DNA of 64,000 nucleotides from CAYMZZ01 sp047600605 (GCA_047600605.1 JASGKK010000002.1:496001-560000), one strand, 5' to 3'; positions 24,382-33,350 are shown, counted from the stretch's first letter. Numbers and translations: made by a program. The notes: a model not told the origin generated them from the letters alone.

Positions 24382-24888
24382 TTACTTAAAGAGCTTAACC
24401 AGGTTACTTACAAACCAGTTTTCTTCTGCTTTGATCATGGTATCGAGTGTACGGTCTGCCTGTTTCCCCAGTTTTTTGATGCCGCCAACTGTGTCGAGGA
24501 AAGCTTTTACATCTTTATCCTTCTTATCGCCTTCCACGGTTTCCAACTTGTCGAGCAGTTGCAGCATGGGTTCCAGTTCTCTTTTCTTCCGTTCCTTCAC
24601 GATCTGCTTTACCACTTTCCAGATATCTTTTTCTGCCGTGAAATATTCTTTGCGCTCACCAGGCAGCAGCACCCGTTCTACAAGTCCCCAGTTGATCAGT
24701 TCACGGATATTCATATTCACATTGCCACGGCTGATATTGAGTTCGGCCATCATATCATCCTGTGTAAGGGGATCGGGACTCACCAGCAGCAATGCATGTA
24801 TCTGGGCCATGGTGCGGTTGATACCCCAATGGGTACCAAATGCGCCCCAACTGCTGATAAATTGCTGCCTTGCTTCTGTCAGTTTCAT
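24382..24888 (-). CDS. GbsR/MarR family transcriptional regulator
   Basis: 168 residues. A winged helix-turn-helix (about 25-90, with QIHALLLVSPDPLTQDDMMAELNISRGNVNMNIRELINWGLV) is followed by YFTAEKDIWKVV and a helical C-terminus for dimerisation, matching the GbsR subgroup. Relatives repress genes for osmoprotectant uptake and synthesis, but the inducer here cannot be read from the sequence. Two identical-architecture dyads, one 28 bases upstream of its own start and one upstream of the next operon, suggest that it controls itself and that operon. It has its own terminator. Confidence 0.85.
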   Translation of the reverse strand: MKLTEARQQFISSWGAFGTHWGINRTMAQIHALLLVSPDPLTQDDMMAELNISRGNVNMNIRELINWGLVERVLLPGERKEYFTAEKDIWKVVKQIVKERKKRELEPMLQLLDKLETVEGDKKDKDVKAFLDTVGGIKKLGKQADRTLDTMIKAEENWFVSNLVKLFK

Positions 24889-24906
24889 GATACGAAGCTA
24901 CACACT

Positions 24907-24941
24907 AGTTTTGAATTTTCAAAACTTACTGAAAATATAGG
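24907..24941. promoter_or_regulatory. Operator-like site 1, upstream of the GbsR/MarR gene
   Basis: A 9-bp dyad AGTTTTGAA-TT-TTCAAAACT (24907-24926) overlaps a second dyad TTTTCA-N8-TGAAAA (24916-24935). The second dyad, with flanking GTTTTGAATTTTCA and TGAAAATATAGG, is repeated at 24303-24336. The site lies 20-50 bases before the regulator's ATG. Confidence 0.6.
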
Positions 24942-24950
24942 TAACAGAAA

Positions 24951-25020
24951 GGCAAAGGGGGTAAAGTAAAAGGTGGAAAGCTCCGGGATATTACCCTTTT
25001 ACCTTCCACCTTTTGCCTTA
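24951..25020. repeat. AAGGTGGAAAG-type inverted repeat between the regulator and pdhC
   Basis: The left arm GGCAAAGGGG/TAAAGTAAAAGGTGGAAAG (24951-24980) and right arm TTACCCTTTTACC/TTCCACCTTTTGCC (24991-25020) form a long imperfect hairpin with a ~10-base loop. It lies 15 bases after the E2 gene stop on the minus strand and may end that transcript. Confidence 0.75.
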
Positions 25021-25034
25021 TAGCTATTTACCTG

Positions 25035-26684
25035 TTAGACCAGCATACGGAGCGGTTCTTCCAGCAGGCTTTTCAGCGTCTGCAGGAAGGCTGATCCGGT
25101 AGCTCCATCTACTACGCGGTGGTCACAGCTGAGTGTTACTTTCATTACGTTGCCGGGTACAATAGCACCATTTTTCACTACGGGTACCTGGCTGATGCCG
25201 CCAATCGCAAGTATACAGGCATCGGGCGGGTTGATGATGGCTGTGAATTCCTCAATGCCAAACATACCCAGGTTGGAGATGGTGAATGTGTTGCCTTCCC
25301 AGTCGGAAGGTTGCAGTTTTTTATCTTTTGCTTTTTGTGCGTAATCTTTGACTTCGCCGGCAATCTGCGAGAGCGATTTGGTATCAGCAAAACGAACTAC
25401 GGGAACCAGCAGACCATCTTCTACAGCTACTGCTACACCAATATTTACATGGTGATTGATGCGGATCTTATCGCCCAGCCAGCTGCTGTTTACAGCGGGG
25501 TGTTGCTTGAGGGCAACTGCGCAGGCTTTGAGCACCATGTCGTTGAAGGATATTTTCACCTTGCTCACTTCGTTGAGACGGGCACGGCTGGCTACAGCAG
25601 CATCCATATCAATGCTCATGGTAAGATAGAAATGCGGGGCAGTGAATTTGCTTTCGGCCAGGCGTTTGGCAATTACCTTGCGCATTTGCGATACAGGTAC
25701 TTCATCGAAGCTTACCTGTCCCGCTGGTGCAGCCGGAGCCTTGGCAGATGCTGCCGGCGCAGCACTTGCAGCGGCTGCAGGAGCAGCAGCTTTATAATTG
25801 TCTATATCCGATTTTACAATACGGCCACCATCGCCGGAGCCGCTTACTTTATTGATGTCGATACCTTTTTCTGCCGCCAGACGACGGGCCAGGGGAGAGG
25901 CTTTTATGCGGCCATTGGCTGTGCCGGCAGTTTCTGCTGATACTTCGGCAGCTGAGTCATCAGCCTGCGGGGCTGCGGGGGCCGGGGCACCTGCAGCGGC
26001 ATTGCCACTGGTCGGAACGCCTCCTTTAGCAGCGGCTACAATCGCTTCTACATTCACTTTGCCGGCATCACCGATAATGCAAAGCAGATCATTCACCGCA
26101 ATTTTTTCACCTTTGGCCGCACCCTGATACAGGAGTGTTCCGTTTTTATAGCTTTCCAGCTCCATGGTGGCTTTATCGGTTTCGATCTCAGCCAGCACAT
26201 CGCCTTTTTTTATCGCATCACCTACATTTTTATTCCAGGAAGCAATTACACCTTCTGTCATGGTATCGCTGAGGCGGGGCATGAGCACTACCTCTTCCAT
26301 TTTGGAAAGATCCATTTCAGCTTTTGCCGGAGCGCTGGCCGGAGCAGCTTCCTTTGCAGGCGCTGCCTGAGCAGCAGGTTCAGCAGCTTTTGGGGCGGCA
26401 GTTGTACCTGCTACAGAGCCTTTGACCAGGGCAGAAATATCTTCACCGGGATTGCCGATAATGGCCAGCAGATCATTTACCTGCAGCTTGCCTCCCTTTT
26501 CTGTACCAATATGTAATAGTGTACCATCTTTATAGCTTTCCAGTTCCATGGTAGCCTTGTCTGTCTCAACCTCGGCCAGGAGATCACCCTTTTTCACAGG
26601 GTCGCCCACTTTCTTATGCCAGGCAGCTATTACGCCTTCGGTCATCGTGTCACTCAAACGGGGCATTAATATTAATTCAGCCAT
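25035..26684 (-). CDS. pdhC: Pyruvate dehydrogenase E2, dihydrolipoamide acetyltransferase with two lipoyl domains
   Basis: 549 residues from the ATG at 26684 (MAELILMPRLSDTMTEG); the frame extends upstream but adds no conserved sequence. In order: lipoyl domain 1 (lipoyl Lys43 in ETDKATME), an Ala/Pro-rich linker, lipoyl domain 2 (second ETDKATME at about 174), another linker, the E1/E3-binding domain (KASPLARRLAAEKGIDI), an Ala-rich linker, and the acetyltransferase core ending with SCDHRVVDGATGSAF (His and Asp of the active site). It transfers the acetyl group to CoA in the pyruvate dehydrogenase complex. E1 and E3 genes are not in the window. The two almost identical lipoyl domains point to internal duplication. 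Confidence 0.93.
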   Translation of the reverse strand: MAELILMPRLSDTMTEGVIAAWHKKVGDPVKKGDLLAEVETDKATMELESYKDGTLLHIGTEKGGKLQVNDLLAIIGNPGEDISALVKGSVAGTTAAPKAAEPAAQAAPAKEAAPASAPAKAEMDLSKMEEVVLMPRLSDTMTEGVIASWNKNVGDAIKKGDVLAEIETDKATMELESYKNGTLLYQGAAKGEKIAVNDLLCIIGDAGKVNVEAIVAAAKGGVPTSGNAAAGAPAPAAPQADDSAAEVSAETAGTANGRIKASPLARRLAAEKGIDINKVSGSGDGGRIVKSDIDNYKAAAPAAAASAAPAASAKAPAAPAGQVSFDEVPVSQMRKVIAKRLAESKFTAPHFYLTMSIDMDAAVASRARLNEVSKVKISFNDMVLKACAVALKQHPAVNSSWLGDKIRINHHVNIGVAVAVEDGLLVPVVRFADTKSLSQIAGEVKDYAQKAKDKKLQPSDWEGNTFTISNLGMFGIEEFTAIINPPDACILAIGGISQVPVVKNGAIVPGNVMKVTLSCDHRVVDGATGSAFLQTLKSLLEEPLRMLV

Positions 26685-26842
26685 TACCTCTAAATTTTCG
26701 CCGAAATTAAGGTAAAATGATGAATTGGAAGGGGGAATGGATCGCAACTTCGTCTTTGGAGATAATCCGGCAGACCATTCTTATCACATTGGGAGAAAAG
26801 AGGTTGCGAACAGTCGTTCTTGTTATACCGCCCGGGTCTGAC

Positions 26843-28660
26843 TTAAAAATCAAGTTCCAGCCGCAGCCGCTCTTTCAATTCCAGTACATGCGGGTATTGT
26901 GCGACCATTTTCACAAACTGATCTTTGGAAGACAGGGGCATTTCAATGGGCTCCCGTTGTACCTGTGTTTCTGACACCGAAACATTGAACTGAATGACGC
27001 GGTTTTGAAGCTTTTGCTGCAAAAAACTGAAAAGCCGGTTACGCTCCTGCTCAATAAACTTCTGTTCAATATTATTGGCTGTAATGACTTCAAACGAATT
27101 TTCATCTCTGATCTGCAGTTGAGCCAGCGAGAACGGCTGTACCGCCGGGTTGCGGCCTTCACGCAATACGTCGATATAATCATTCCAGGCCAGTTGCAGG
27201 CTTTCGGCTTCGAGTGGCTGATTTACCTGATCGCGCCCCTGCAGTGCATTGTCTTTGTACTGACGGCGGATCTTATCAAGCGCCGATATCTTTTTACCTT
27301 CTGCAGAAGTTGCAGCCGGAGTATTGGCAGAAGCTGTTGTTGCCGGCGCTATCGGTTGCTTTGCCGCAACAGGAGCCTTTGCACCGGATGCCGGCGGTGT
27401 GTCGATCGTGAGACGGGCCTGATCTGCCGGTGCAGCAGCTGTTTTGACAGTGCCGGTACTGCGCGGCTCACTTACTACCGGACGCAGCTGACGAAATGGA
27501 ACGGCCCGCGGACCGTCAACTAGTTTTTTTTTACTTAAACCACTTCCATCGGCAGTGATTTCGATAGCTTGCTGCAGATAGCATAGCTTGATGAGCGCCA
27601 GTTCTACATGCAGACGCTTATTGCGGGCTCCTTTATAATTGATTTCGGCCTCATTCAGAATATTAAGAGCGCTGATGAGCACAGCAGCCGATACATCGCG
27701 TGCAGTGGCGGTATATTTTTCCTTAAAGCTCTCTACTACATCGAGGAGGGCAGCAGCTTTTTCATCTTTACACACCAGCAGGTTGCGCATGAATTCGGCA
27801 AAACCATTGATGACGAGGTCACCTTCGAAGCCTTTGCGGTTGATATCGTCATACAGCAACATGGCGCCGGCCAGATCCTGTTTGAGCATGGCATCCAGCA
27901 TCTTGAAATAATAGTCGGCGTCCAGTATATTAAGATGCTCGAGTGTATTGGTATAGTTCAGCTCGCCGCCAGTAAAGCTTACGATCTTATCCATGATGCT
28001 GAGTGCATCACGCATACAGCCTTCGCTTTTCTGGGCAATTACCTGCAGCGCTGCTTTTTCGGCGGTTACTTCTTCCTTGTTGCAGATATCCTGCAGATGT
28101 TCTACGGTATCATTGGTAGTGATACGCTTGAAGTCAAATATCTGGCAACGGCTCAGGATCGTGGGAAGGATCTTGTGCTTTTCAGTAGTGGCCAGGATAA
28201 AAATAGCATAGGGCGGAGGTTCTTCCAGCGTTTTCAGGAAGGCATTGAAGGCCGATGAGCTGAGCATGTGCACCTCATCGATGATATATACCTTGTATTT
28301 GCCCGCCTGTGGTGCAAACCGCACCTGCTCTACCAGCGTACGGATATCGTCTACCGAGTTGTTGCTGGCCGCATCGAGCTCATGGATATTCATGGATATG
28401 CCATCATTGAATGCCACACAGGAAGGGCAGGTATTGCAGGCCTCACCTTCAGGTGTCTGATTCTGGCAGTTGATAGTTTTGGCCAGGATACGCGCACAGG
28501 TTGTTTTGCCCACGCCACGTGGACCACAAAACAGAAAAGCATGTGCCAGGTGGCCACTTTTAATGGCATTTTTAAGCGTGGTCGTAATATGGGCCTGACC
28601 TACTACAGTATCGAAGGTCTGGGGCCGGTATTTTCGGGCAGAAACTATAAACTTATCCAT
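26843..28660 (-). CDS. dnaX: DNA polymerase III subunit gamma/tau
   Basis: 605 residues from the ATG at 28660 (MDKFIVSARKYRPQTFDTV). It is the clamp-loader ATPase subunit that loads the sliding clamp and couples polymerases. Walker A is GPRGVGKTT (about 47), the zinc module is C-x8-C-x2-C within CQNQTPEGEACNTCPSC, Walker B is IIDEVHMLS, and the sensor region is ATTEKHKILPTILSRCQ. A Pro/Ala-rich linker (about 395-460) leads to the tau-specific C-terminal domain. The full length suggests tau is the main product. No frameshift site for a short gamma form was found by eye. Confidence 0.95.
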   Translation of the reverse strand: MDKFIVSARKYRPQTFDTVVGQAHITTTLKNAIKSGHLAHAFLFCGPRGVGKTTCARILAKTINCQNQTPEGEACNTCPSCVAFNDGISMNIHELDAASNNSVDDIRTLVEQVRFAPQAGKYKVYIIDEVHMLSSSAFNAFLKTLEEPPPYAIFILATTEKHKILPTILSRCQIFDFKRITTNDTVEHLQDICNKEEVTAEKAALQVIAQKSEGCMRDALSIMDKIVSFTGGELNYTNTLEHLNILDADYYFKMLDAMLKQDLAGAMLLYDDINRKGFEGDLVINGFAEFMRNLLVCKDEKAAALLDVVESFKEKYTATARDVSAAVLISALNILNEAEINYKGARNKRLHVELALIKLCYLQQAIEITADGSGLSKKKLVDGPRAVPFRQLRPVVSEPRSTGTVKTAAAPADQARLTIDTPPASGAKAPVAAKQPIAPATTASANTPAATSAEGKKISALDKIRRQYKDNALQGRDQVNQPLEAESLQLAWNDYIDVLREGRNPAVQPFSLAQLQIRDENSFEVITANNIEQKFIEQERNRLFSFLQQKLQNRVIQFNVSVSETQVQREPIEMPLSSKDQFVKMVAQYPHVLELKERLRLELDF

Positions 28661-28778
28661 ATCCGGCGGCAAATTAGCCAATATTCGGCAATGCACAATT
28701 GGGCCGGCCTGTACTATGTCCGCCCTGCTTCAAATATTAAGACGTTTTATTAACTAATTATGTCAATTTGCAGATACA

Positions 28779-29525
28779 ATGCGCAGCTATCTGCATATAC
28801 TGCTGGCCTTAACGGGGCTTTTCCTGCTGTCGCCTGCAGAGGCAAGACAACAGGAAAAATCCAACCCGGATGTACAGGCGGTAAACGGATTTACAGGACT
28901 GCAGGTAGGCATTCCTTCGGCCGAAATGCAACGGGCCATCCGCAATCATATGGGCAACCTGGGGTTTGGGCTGGGAGTGATGGTGCTCAGTGACCCGGGT
29001 TCGTGGGGAGCGCATAAGCGCAGCAGTTCATTCAGGCTGGGTGGCGAACTGGGCTACAGTTATTATGGCCGGTTTCTGTCAGATGTAAACATCAACGGAT
29101 ATGAGGGCAGTTACAAGACCAGTTATGGCCTGGCTCAGCTCAATGCGGTGATACAGGTGCGGCCGCCACAGCTGCAGCGCATCAGCCCGTTTGTAGATGT
29201 GATTGCCGGGGGAAATTTTTACTTATCCCGCATCAAAGAAAATCTCAATGCCATTGAGTCGGCGCTGGGCATCCAGGGATTTGAGATCGATAGCTATGCC
29301 AGTGTGGGATTCAATAAAGGCATTGCAGCAGGATTCAGTTTTGGTGATCCTGATCTTTACCGTGCGCCCCGGCTGACTATCCGTCTTTCCTACAATATGG
29401 GTTCTGATATCCGCTATGTAGTCCGCAATTCACTTACCTATAACCCGGTTGCCAACCGGCTGGAATACCAGGTAGGCCGGGCACCGGTCAGATATTTTAT
29501 GGCGCAGATGGGAGTGAGTTTTTGA
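28779..29525 (+). CDS. Outer-membrane beta-barrel protein of unknown function
   Basis: 248 residues with a signal peptide (about 1-24, ending SPAEARQQ) and a body of alternating polar/hydrophobic strands with many Gly and aromatic residues, ending in ...FMAQMGVSF with a terminal Phe. This is the usual form of small Bacteroidota barrel proteins. No specific family is recognised. It is divergent from dnaX, about 120 bases apart, and its 3' end runs into the large repeat array. Confidence 0.65.
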   Translation: MRSYLHILLALTGLFLLSPAEARQQEKSNPDVQAVNGFTGLQVGIPSAEMQRAIRNHMGNLGFGLGVMVLSDPGSWGAHKRSSSFRLGGELGYSYYGRFLSDVNINGYEGSYKTSYGLAQLNAVIQVRPPQLQRISPFVDVIAGGNFYLSRIKENLNAIESALGIQGFEIDSYASVGFNKGIAAGFSFGDPDLYRAPRLTIRLSYNMGSDIRYVVRNSLTYNPVANRLEYQVGRAPVRYFMAQMGVSF

Positions 29526-29527
29526 TT

Positions 29528-30224
29528 TGAGGAGTTGGTGATTTGAAAATTTGAAGATGGACGATTAGAGGGTTCATGTGGCAACAGGCGATGATAGTGG
29601 TACTGCGGTTGGGAGAATAATAAAGGTTTAAAGAGTATAAGGAGTTTAAAGGGTTTAAAAAGTTGCAGTCCTAAACTCCGATCACTCATTAGCACACTGG
29701 CACATTAGCACATTGTTCTCTCCTCTTCAAATTTTCAAATCACCAAATCATATTTAGAGTGCCCTGAATTGCCGATCAGCGTTCGGAACCCTGAACCGAG
29801 CGTGGCAACAGGCGATGATAGTAGTACTGCGGCTGGGAGAATAATAAGGGTTTAAAGAGTATAAGGAGTTTAAAGGGTTTAAAAAGTTGCAGTCCTAAAC
29901 TCCGATCACTCATTAGCACACTGGCACATTAGCACATTGTTCTCTCCTCTTCAAATTTTCAAATCACCAAATCATATTTAGAGTGCTCTGAATTGCCGAT
30001 CAGCGTTCGGAACCCTGAACCGAGCGTGGCAACAGACGATGATAGTAGTACTGCGGCTGGGAGAATAATAAAGGTTTAAAGAGTATAAGGAGCTTAAAGG
30101 GTTTAAAAAATTGCAGTCCTAAACTCCGATCACTCATTAGCACACTGGCACACTGGCACATTAGCACATTGTTCTCTCCTCTTCAAATTTTCAAATCACC
30201 AAATCCTCAAATCATATTTAGAGT
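29528..30224. repeat. Tandem array: three copies of a 224-bp unit containing repeat words
   Basis: Copies begin at 29578, 29802 and 30026 (GTGGCAACAGGCGATGATAG, the third with one change) at an exact 224-base step, and are almost identical. Each unit has TTTAAAGAGTATAAGG words, TTAGCACACTGGCAC words and a TCTTCAAATTTTCAAATCACC arm. A single opposite arm (GATTTGAAAATTTGAAGATGG) lies before the first unit at 29539-29559. The third copy has two short insertions (an extra CACACTGGCA and CCTCAAAT) and ends at the stop codon of the gene at 30218. No gene is seen in this 692-base stretch. Confidence 0.9.
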
Positions 30225-31411
30225 TTTGGATGTGGTTCAAATTTCCTGCTGCGGTCGAAGAGATAACGATAGGTGGTGAGAATACGGCTGCGGTAGGTGC
30301 CCAGGTTTTCGGCTACATTGATCATTTTAGGATTGAACTCACCGATCCATTGCATTTCATAATCATCATAGATGGGTTGTCCAATAGTGTATTCTCCATT
30401 TTCGATATGAAGACGCTGAATGTGTTTGCAGCCTTCTACGATCATATAACTGTCTACCCCTTTTCCCTGCCATTCGGGAACTATCCCAAATACCAGGCCC
30501 ACAAATTTTTTGCAGGGTTTTGTTTTTTTGACCCAGAGAAACTTCAGTTTTTGGAGTAGTCCAAAGCGGCCATGCAGGTGTTTGAACCACTGATTAAGAT
30601 CCGGCAGATTGATCCAGATGCCAATAGGTTCGTTGTTGTAGTAAACAAACCAGTTGATCTTTTCATCCATTACCGGTTTCATGGCTGCAAACATCTTACG
30701 CACTACTTTTTCTTCCAGTTGTTTCATGCCACCGTGTCCGGCCCAGGCTTTGTTGTAAACGATCGTAAAATCGCGGGCAAATTTGTCCAGCTCATTTTTC
30801 CGTATATGTGCAGCACTGAATGCGGGATTCCGCGCCACATCAGCGTGGCGGTCATAGAATTTCTGCTGCAGCCGGTCTTTGGCTTTCAATGCAAAGCAGA
30901 CCTGGTTATAATAATTACGAAAACCGTAGCGCTCAAACAGCTCCTGGTAATAAGGCTGATTGTAATTGAGGCAATATACAGGCGGTTCAAATCCATTTAC
31001 CAGCAATCCCCACCAGCGGTCACGCTCGCCAAAATTGATAGGACCGTCCATAGCTACCATACCGTGCTGCATCAGCCAGTGTTTGGCCATATCAAACAGC
31101 ATATCGGCGGCATCCTGGTCATCGATGCAATCGAAGAAACCGATGCCGCCTACAGGACCTTCGTCATTTTTGTTTTTATATTTCTTGTTGATAAAAGCGG
31201 CTATACGGCCAATCAGTTTACCATTCTTATCGCGCAAGATCCAGCGAATAGCCTGTCCCTGGCGAAAGGTTTTGTTTTTGGCAGGATCGAAAACCTCTTC
31301 CACATCTTTATGAAGTGGTTGAATATAGTTGGGGTCTTTCCCGTTTACGATTGTATTAACCTGTAAAAAAGCTTTGGCGGTGGCGGTATCCTTAACTTCT
31401 GTCAATTGCAT
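30218..31411 (-). CDS. GNAT-like (YghO-type) protein of unknown substrate
   Basis: 397 residues from the ATG at 31411; an in-frame TTG at 31435 sits two bases from the sigma-factor stop and is less likely. The text VGGIGFFDCIDDQDAADMLFD, MDGPINFGERDRWWGLLVNGFEPPVYCLNYNQPYYQELFERYGF and VFGIVPEWQGKGVDSYMIVEG fits a two-domain N-acetyltransferase-like family found widely in Bacteroidota, with an acetyl-CoA-loop-like segment (PEWQGKGV). The reaction is not known. It is the third gene after the yciI-like and sigma genes on the same strand, 25 bases from the latter, so possibly one transcript. Confidence 0.75.
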   Translation of the reverse strand: MQLTEVKDTATAKAFLQVNTIVNGKDPNYIQPLHKDVEEVFDPAKNKTFRQGQAIRWILRDKNGKLIGRIAAFINKKYKNKNDEGPVGGIGFFDCIDDQDAADMLFDMAKHWLMQHGMVAMDGPINFGERDRWWGLLVNGFEPPVYCLNYNQPYYQELFERYGFRNYYNQVCFALKAKDRLQQKFYDRHADVARNPAFSAAHIRKNELDKFARDFTIVYNKAWAGHGGMKQLEEKVVRKMFAAMKPVMDEKINWFVYYNNEPIGIWINLPDLNQWFKHLHGRFGLLQKLKFLWVKKTKPCKKFVGLVFGIVPEWQGKGVDSYMIVEGCKHIQRLHIENGEYTIGQPIYDDYEMQWIGEFNPKMINVAENLGTYRSRILTTYRYLFDRSRKFEPHPKL

Positions 31412-31436
31412 GCGCAAAAGTAATGAAGTCGGCAAA

Positions 31437-32708
31437 CTAGCAGTCTTTCATCTTTTCTTTTAACAAAGCAGCTTCGGCCGGCGAGGGGTCCAGTGCCAGT
31501 GCTTCCAGATAGCAGATACGGGCCTGGTCGGGCCGGCCCAGCAACTGATAAACCTGGCCGAGCGATGCATGGTAGAGATAATAATGTTCAAGACCCCTGA
31601 TAGCTTTCAGTTCGAGCAGTGCCTGATCGGGGCTTTCTGCCCAGGCAGCGGCAATGGCTTTATTCATGGCTACGATGGTGCCGGGCCAGTGCTGATACAA
31701 ATGATCATATAGTCCGTAAATGGTCTTCCAGTCGGTAGATGCAAAATCAGGTGCAGATGCATGCAGGGAGGCAATAGATGCTTCGAGGTGATAACGTGAT
31801 ACTTCAAAAGGCAGGGATGCTTCTTCGAGAAAATAAAAGCCCTGTTGCAAGAGTCCTTTATGCCACAGGCTGCGATCCTGGTGGCTTAATAATATGAGTT
31901 GCTGTCGCTCATTGATACGTGCCGGCAGGCGTGCAGCCTGAAAGCAGAGCAATGCCATCAATGCCTTTGTACGGGGCAGCGAAGTATAGTGATGCCGGCA
32001 AAGGATAAGACAAAGCCGCATGGCCTCACGGCAAAGATCTTCACGAATAGTCTGATCAGGATGTGCAGAGAGGTAGCCTTCGTTGAATAAAAGGTAAATG
32101 CAATGCAGGATCACGTCTGTACGTACCTGCAGCTCGCGGGCCTGTGGTACTTCGAGTTCTATATTTTCCTGTCGTATGCGTTCGCGGGCGCGATAGATGC
32201 GTTTGGCAATAGTTTCTTCATTGCTCAGAAAGGCCCGTGCTATCTCGGCATTGCTGAGTCCGCAAAGCGTTTTTAAGACCAGTGCCATCTGTGCTTCTTC
32301 CGGAATACTGGGATGGCAGCAGGCAAACATCATGCGTAGCTGGCTGTCCTCAATCTCTGCATCGAGGAAGGTAGTAAAGCTATCGCCGCCGTTGAGCAAC
32401 TCGGCTTGTTGCTGTTGCTGATAAGCGGGAAGATGAGTGTGTTGAAACCGTTGCTGACGTCGCAGCTGATCAATGGCTTTATTGCGCGCTACCCGGTGCA
32501 GCCAGGCAACCGGCGAATCGGGAATGCCGCCATAGCCCCAGGAGTTCATGGCCTGCAGCAGCGTGTCCTGTACCAGGTCATGTGCCAGTTCCAGTTGCTG
32601 CATACCCAATACGCGGGTAAGCACAGCGACCAGGTGACCGGCTTCCGTGCGAAAAAGGTGATCGACCAGTTGATTGACGGGTTCTTGGGGTAGCAGAGCT
32701 GTGCGCAT
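31437..32708 (-). CDS. ECF sigma factor, ECF42-type with long C-terminal extension
   Basis: 423 residues, about twice a normal ECF sigma factor. Sigma region 2 is at about 15-85 (LELAHDLVQDTLLQAMNSW, WLHRVARNKAIDQLRR), region 4 at about 130-180 (LVLKTLCGLSNAEIARAFLSNEETIAKRIYRAR), and a helical, TPR-like C-terminal domain fills the rest (DUF6596-like, ending LGRPDQARICYLEALALDPSPAEA). This matches the ECF42 group, whose members sit beside YciI/DGPF proteins and have no anti-sigma factor; the C-terminal domain is thought to control activity. The yciI-like gene is directly upstream here. A strong terminator-like hairpin lies nine bases before this ATG. Confidence 0.9.
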   Translation of the reverse strand: MRTALLPQEPVNQLVDHLFRTEAGHLVAVLTRVLGMQQLELAHDLVQDTLLQAMNSWGYGGIPDSPVAWLHRVARNKAIDQLRRQQRFQHTHLPAYQQQQQAELLNGGDSFTTFLDAEIEDSQLRMMFACCHPSIPEEAQMALVLKTLCGLSNAEIARAFLSNEETIAKRIYRARERIRQENIELEVPQARELQVRTDVILHCIYLLFNEGYLSAHPDQTIREDLCREAMRLCLILCRHHYTSLPRTKALMALLCFQAARLPARINERQQLILLSHQDRSLWHKGLLQQGFYFLEEASLPFEVSRYHLEASIASLHASAPDFASTDWKTIYGLYDHLYQHWPGTIVAMNKAIAAAWAESPDQALLELKAIRGLEHYYLYHASLGQVYQLLGRPDQARICYLEALALDPSPAEAALLKEKMKDC

Positions 32709-32716
32709 TTAATAAA

Positions 32717-32747
32717 ATCCCTGGCCTGTCTCAGACAGGCCAGGGAT
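32717..32747. terminator. Perfect hairpin with T-run between yciI-like gene and sigma gene
   Basis: ATCCCTGGCCTGTCT (32717-32731), one base, then its exact complement (32733-32747): a 15-bp stem. On the minus strand TTTTATT follows, ending nine bases before the sigma ATG. On the plus strand ATTTTTT follows, so it could work both ways. Confidence 0.8.
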
Positions 32748-32753
32748 AATTTT

Positions 32754-33098
32754 TTACATATCCATCTTCATCACCTGGCGTACCTGCACGGTACCGCCCA
32801 GTTCAAAATCGGGACAGGCTTTGGCAATGGCGATGGCTTCGTCCATGTCTTTTGCGTTGACAATAAAATAACCGCCTACTACTTCCTTGCCTTCGGTGTA
32901 AGGTCCATCGGTGACTACTTTGCCACCCGTGCCACTCAGCAGTTTACCACCGGGCAGCAGCGGCTCACCGGAATCATAGCGGCCTTCCTGGCTCAGTTGC
33001 TGTACCCAGGCCAGCCATTTGCCCATATGAGCCTGCATTTCATCGGGGCTTAGGTGATCGGCCTGACCACCATGAAAGATCAGCATAAATTTTTCCAT
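32754..33098 (-). CDS. YciI/DGPF-like protein, ECF42 partner
   Basis: 114 residues from the ATG at 33098 (MEKFMLIFHGG); the longer frame to 33236 runs through the repeat and is rejected. The family marks are FMLIFHGG at the start, LLPGGKLLSG, VTDGPYTEGKEVVGGYFIV (the DGPF-type motif reads DGPY) and a tail EAIAIAKACP. YciI-like proteins have a ferredoxin-like fold and were linked to the ECF42 sigma group by genomic association; their biochemical role is not established. The sigma factor is the next gene downstream, separated by a terminator-like hairpin. Confidence 0.88.
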   Translation of the reverse strand: MEKFMLIFHGGQADHLSPDEMQAHMGKWLAWVQQLSQEGRYDSGEPLLPGGKLLSGTGGKVVTDGPYTEGKEVVGGYFIVNAKDMDEAIAIAKACPDFELGGTVQVRQVMKMDM

Positions 33099-33168
33099 AC
33101 GTTTAATTTTTTGGGTTGAAAAGAAATTGTCATAGCTATGACGAATGAGCGGAAAGGATTCGGACAGG

Positions 33169-33322
33169 AGATTTGAAAATTTGAGGATTTGAAGATGAGA
33201 GGGAGACCTGTCTGTGTAAGAATTAACACTTAGCATACGATAATCGCAAATTATTCAATTAGCACACTAATACGCTGTTTTTGTCCATCTTCAAATTTTC
33301 AAATCCTCAAATTTTCAAATCC
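33169..33322. repeat. GATTTGAAAATTTGAGG-type inverted repeat
   Basis: The left arm is at 33169-33199 and the right arm at 33285-33322. The stretch between carries a TTAGCACACTAATACG-type run like the one in the 224-bp array. It lies between the L,D-transpeptidase stop and the yciI-like start on the minus strand. Confidence 0.8.
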
Positions 33323-33350
33323 ATGAGTTAGTATTTCACAACCTAATTCA

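Noticed and set aside
29578..30224. CRISPR-like array at the three 224-base repeats
   Set aside because: Only three long units without unique spacers, no cas genes nearby; it is an ordinary tandem duplication.
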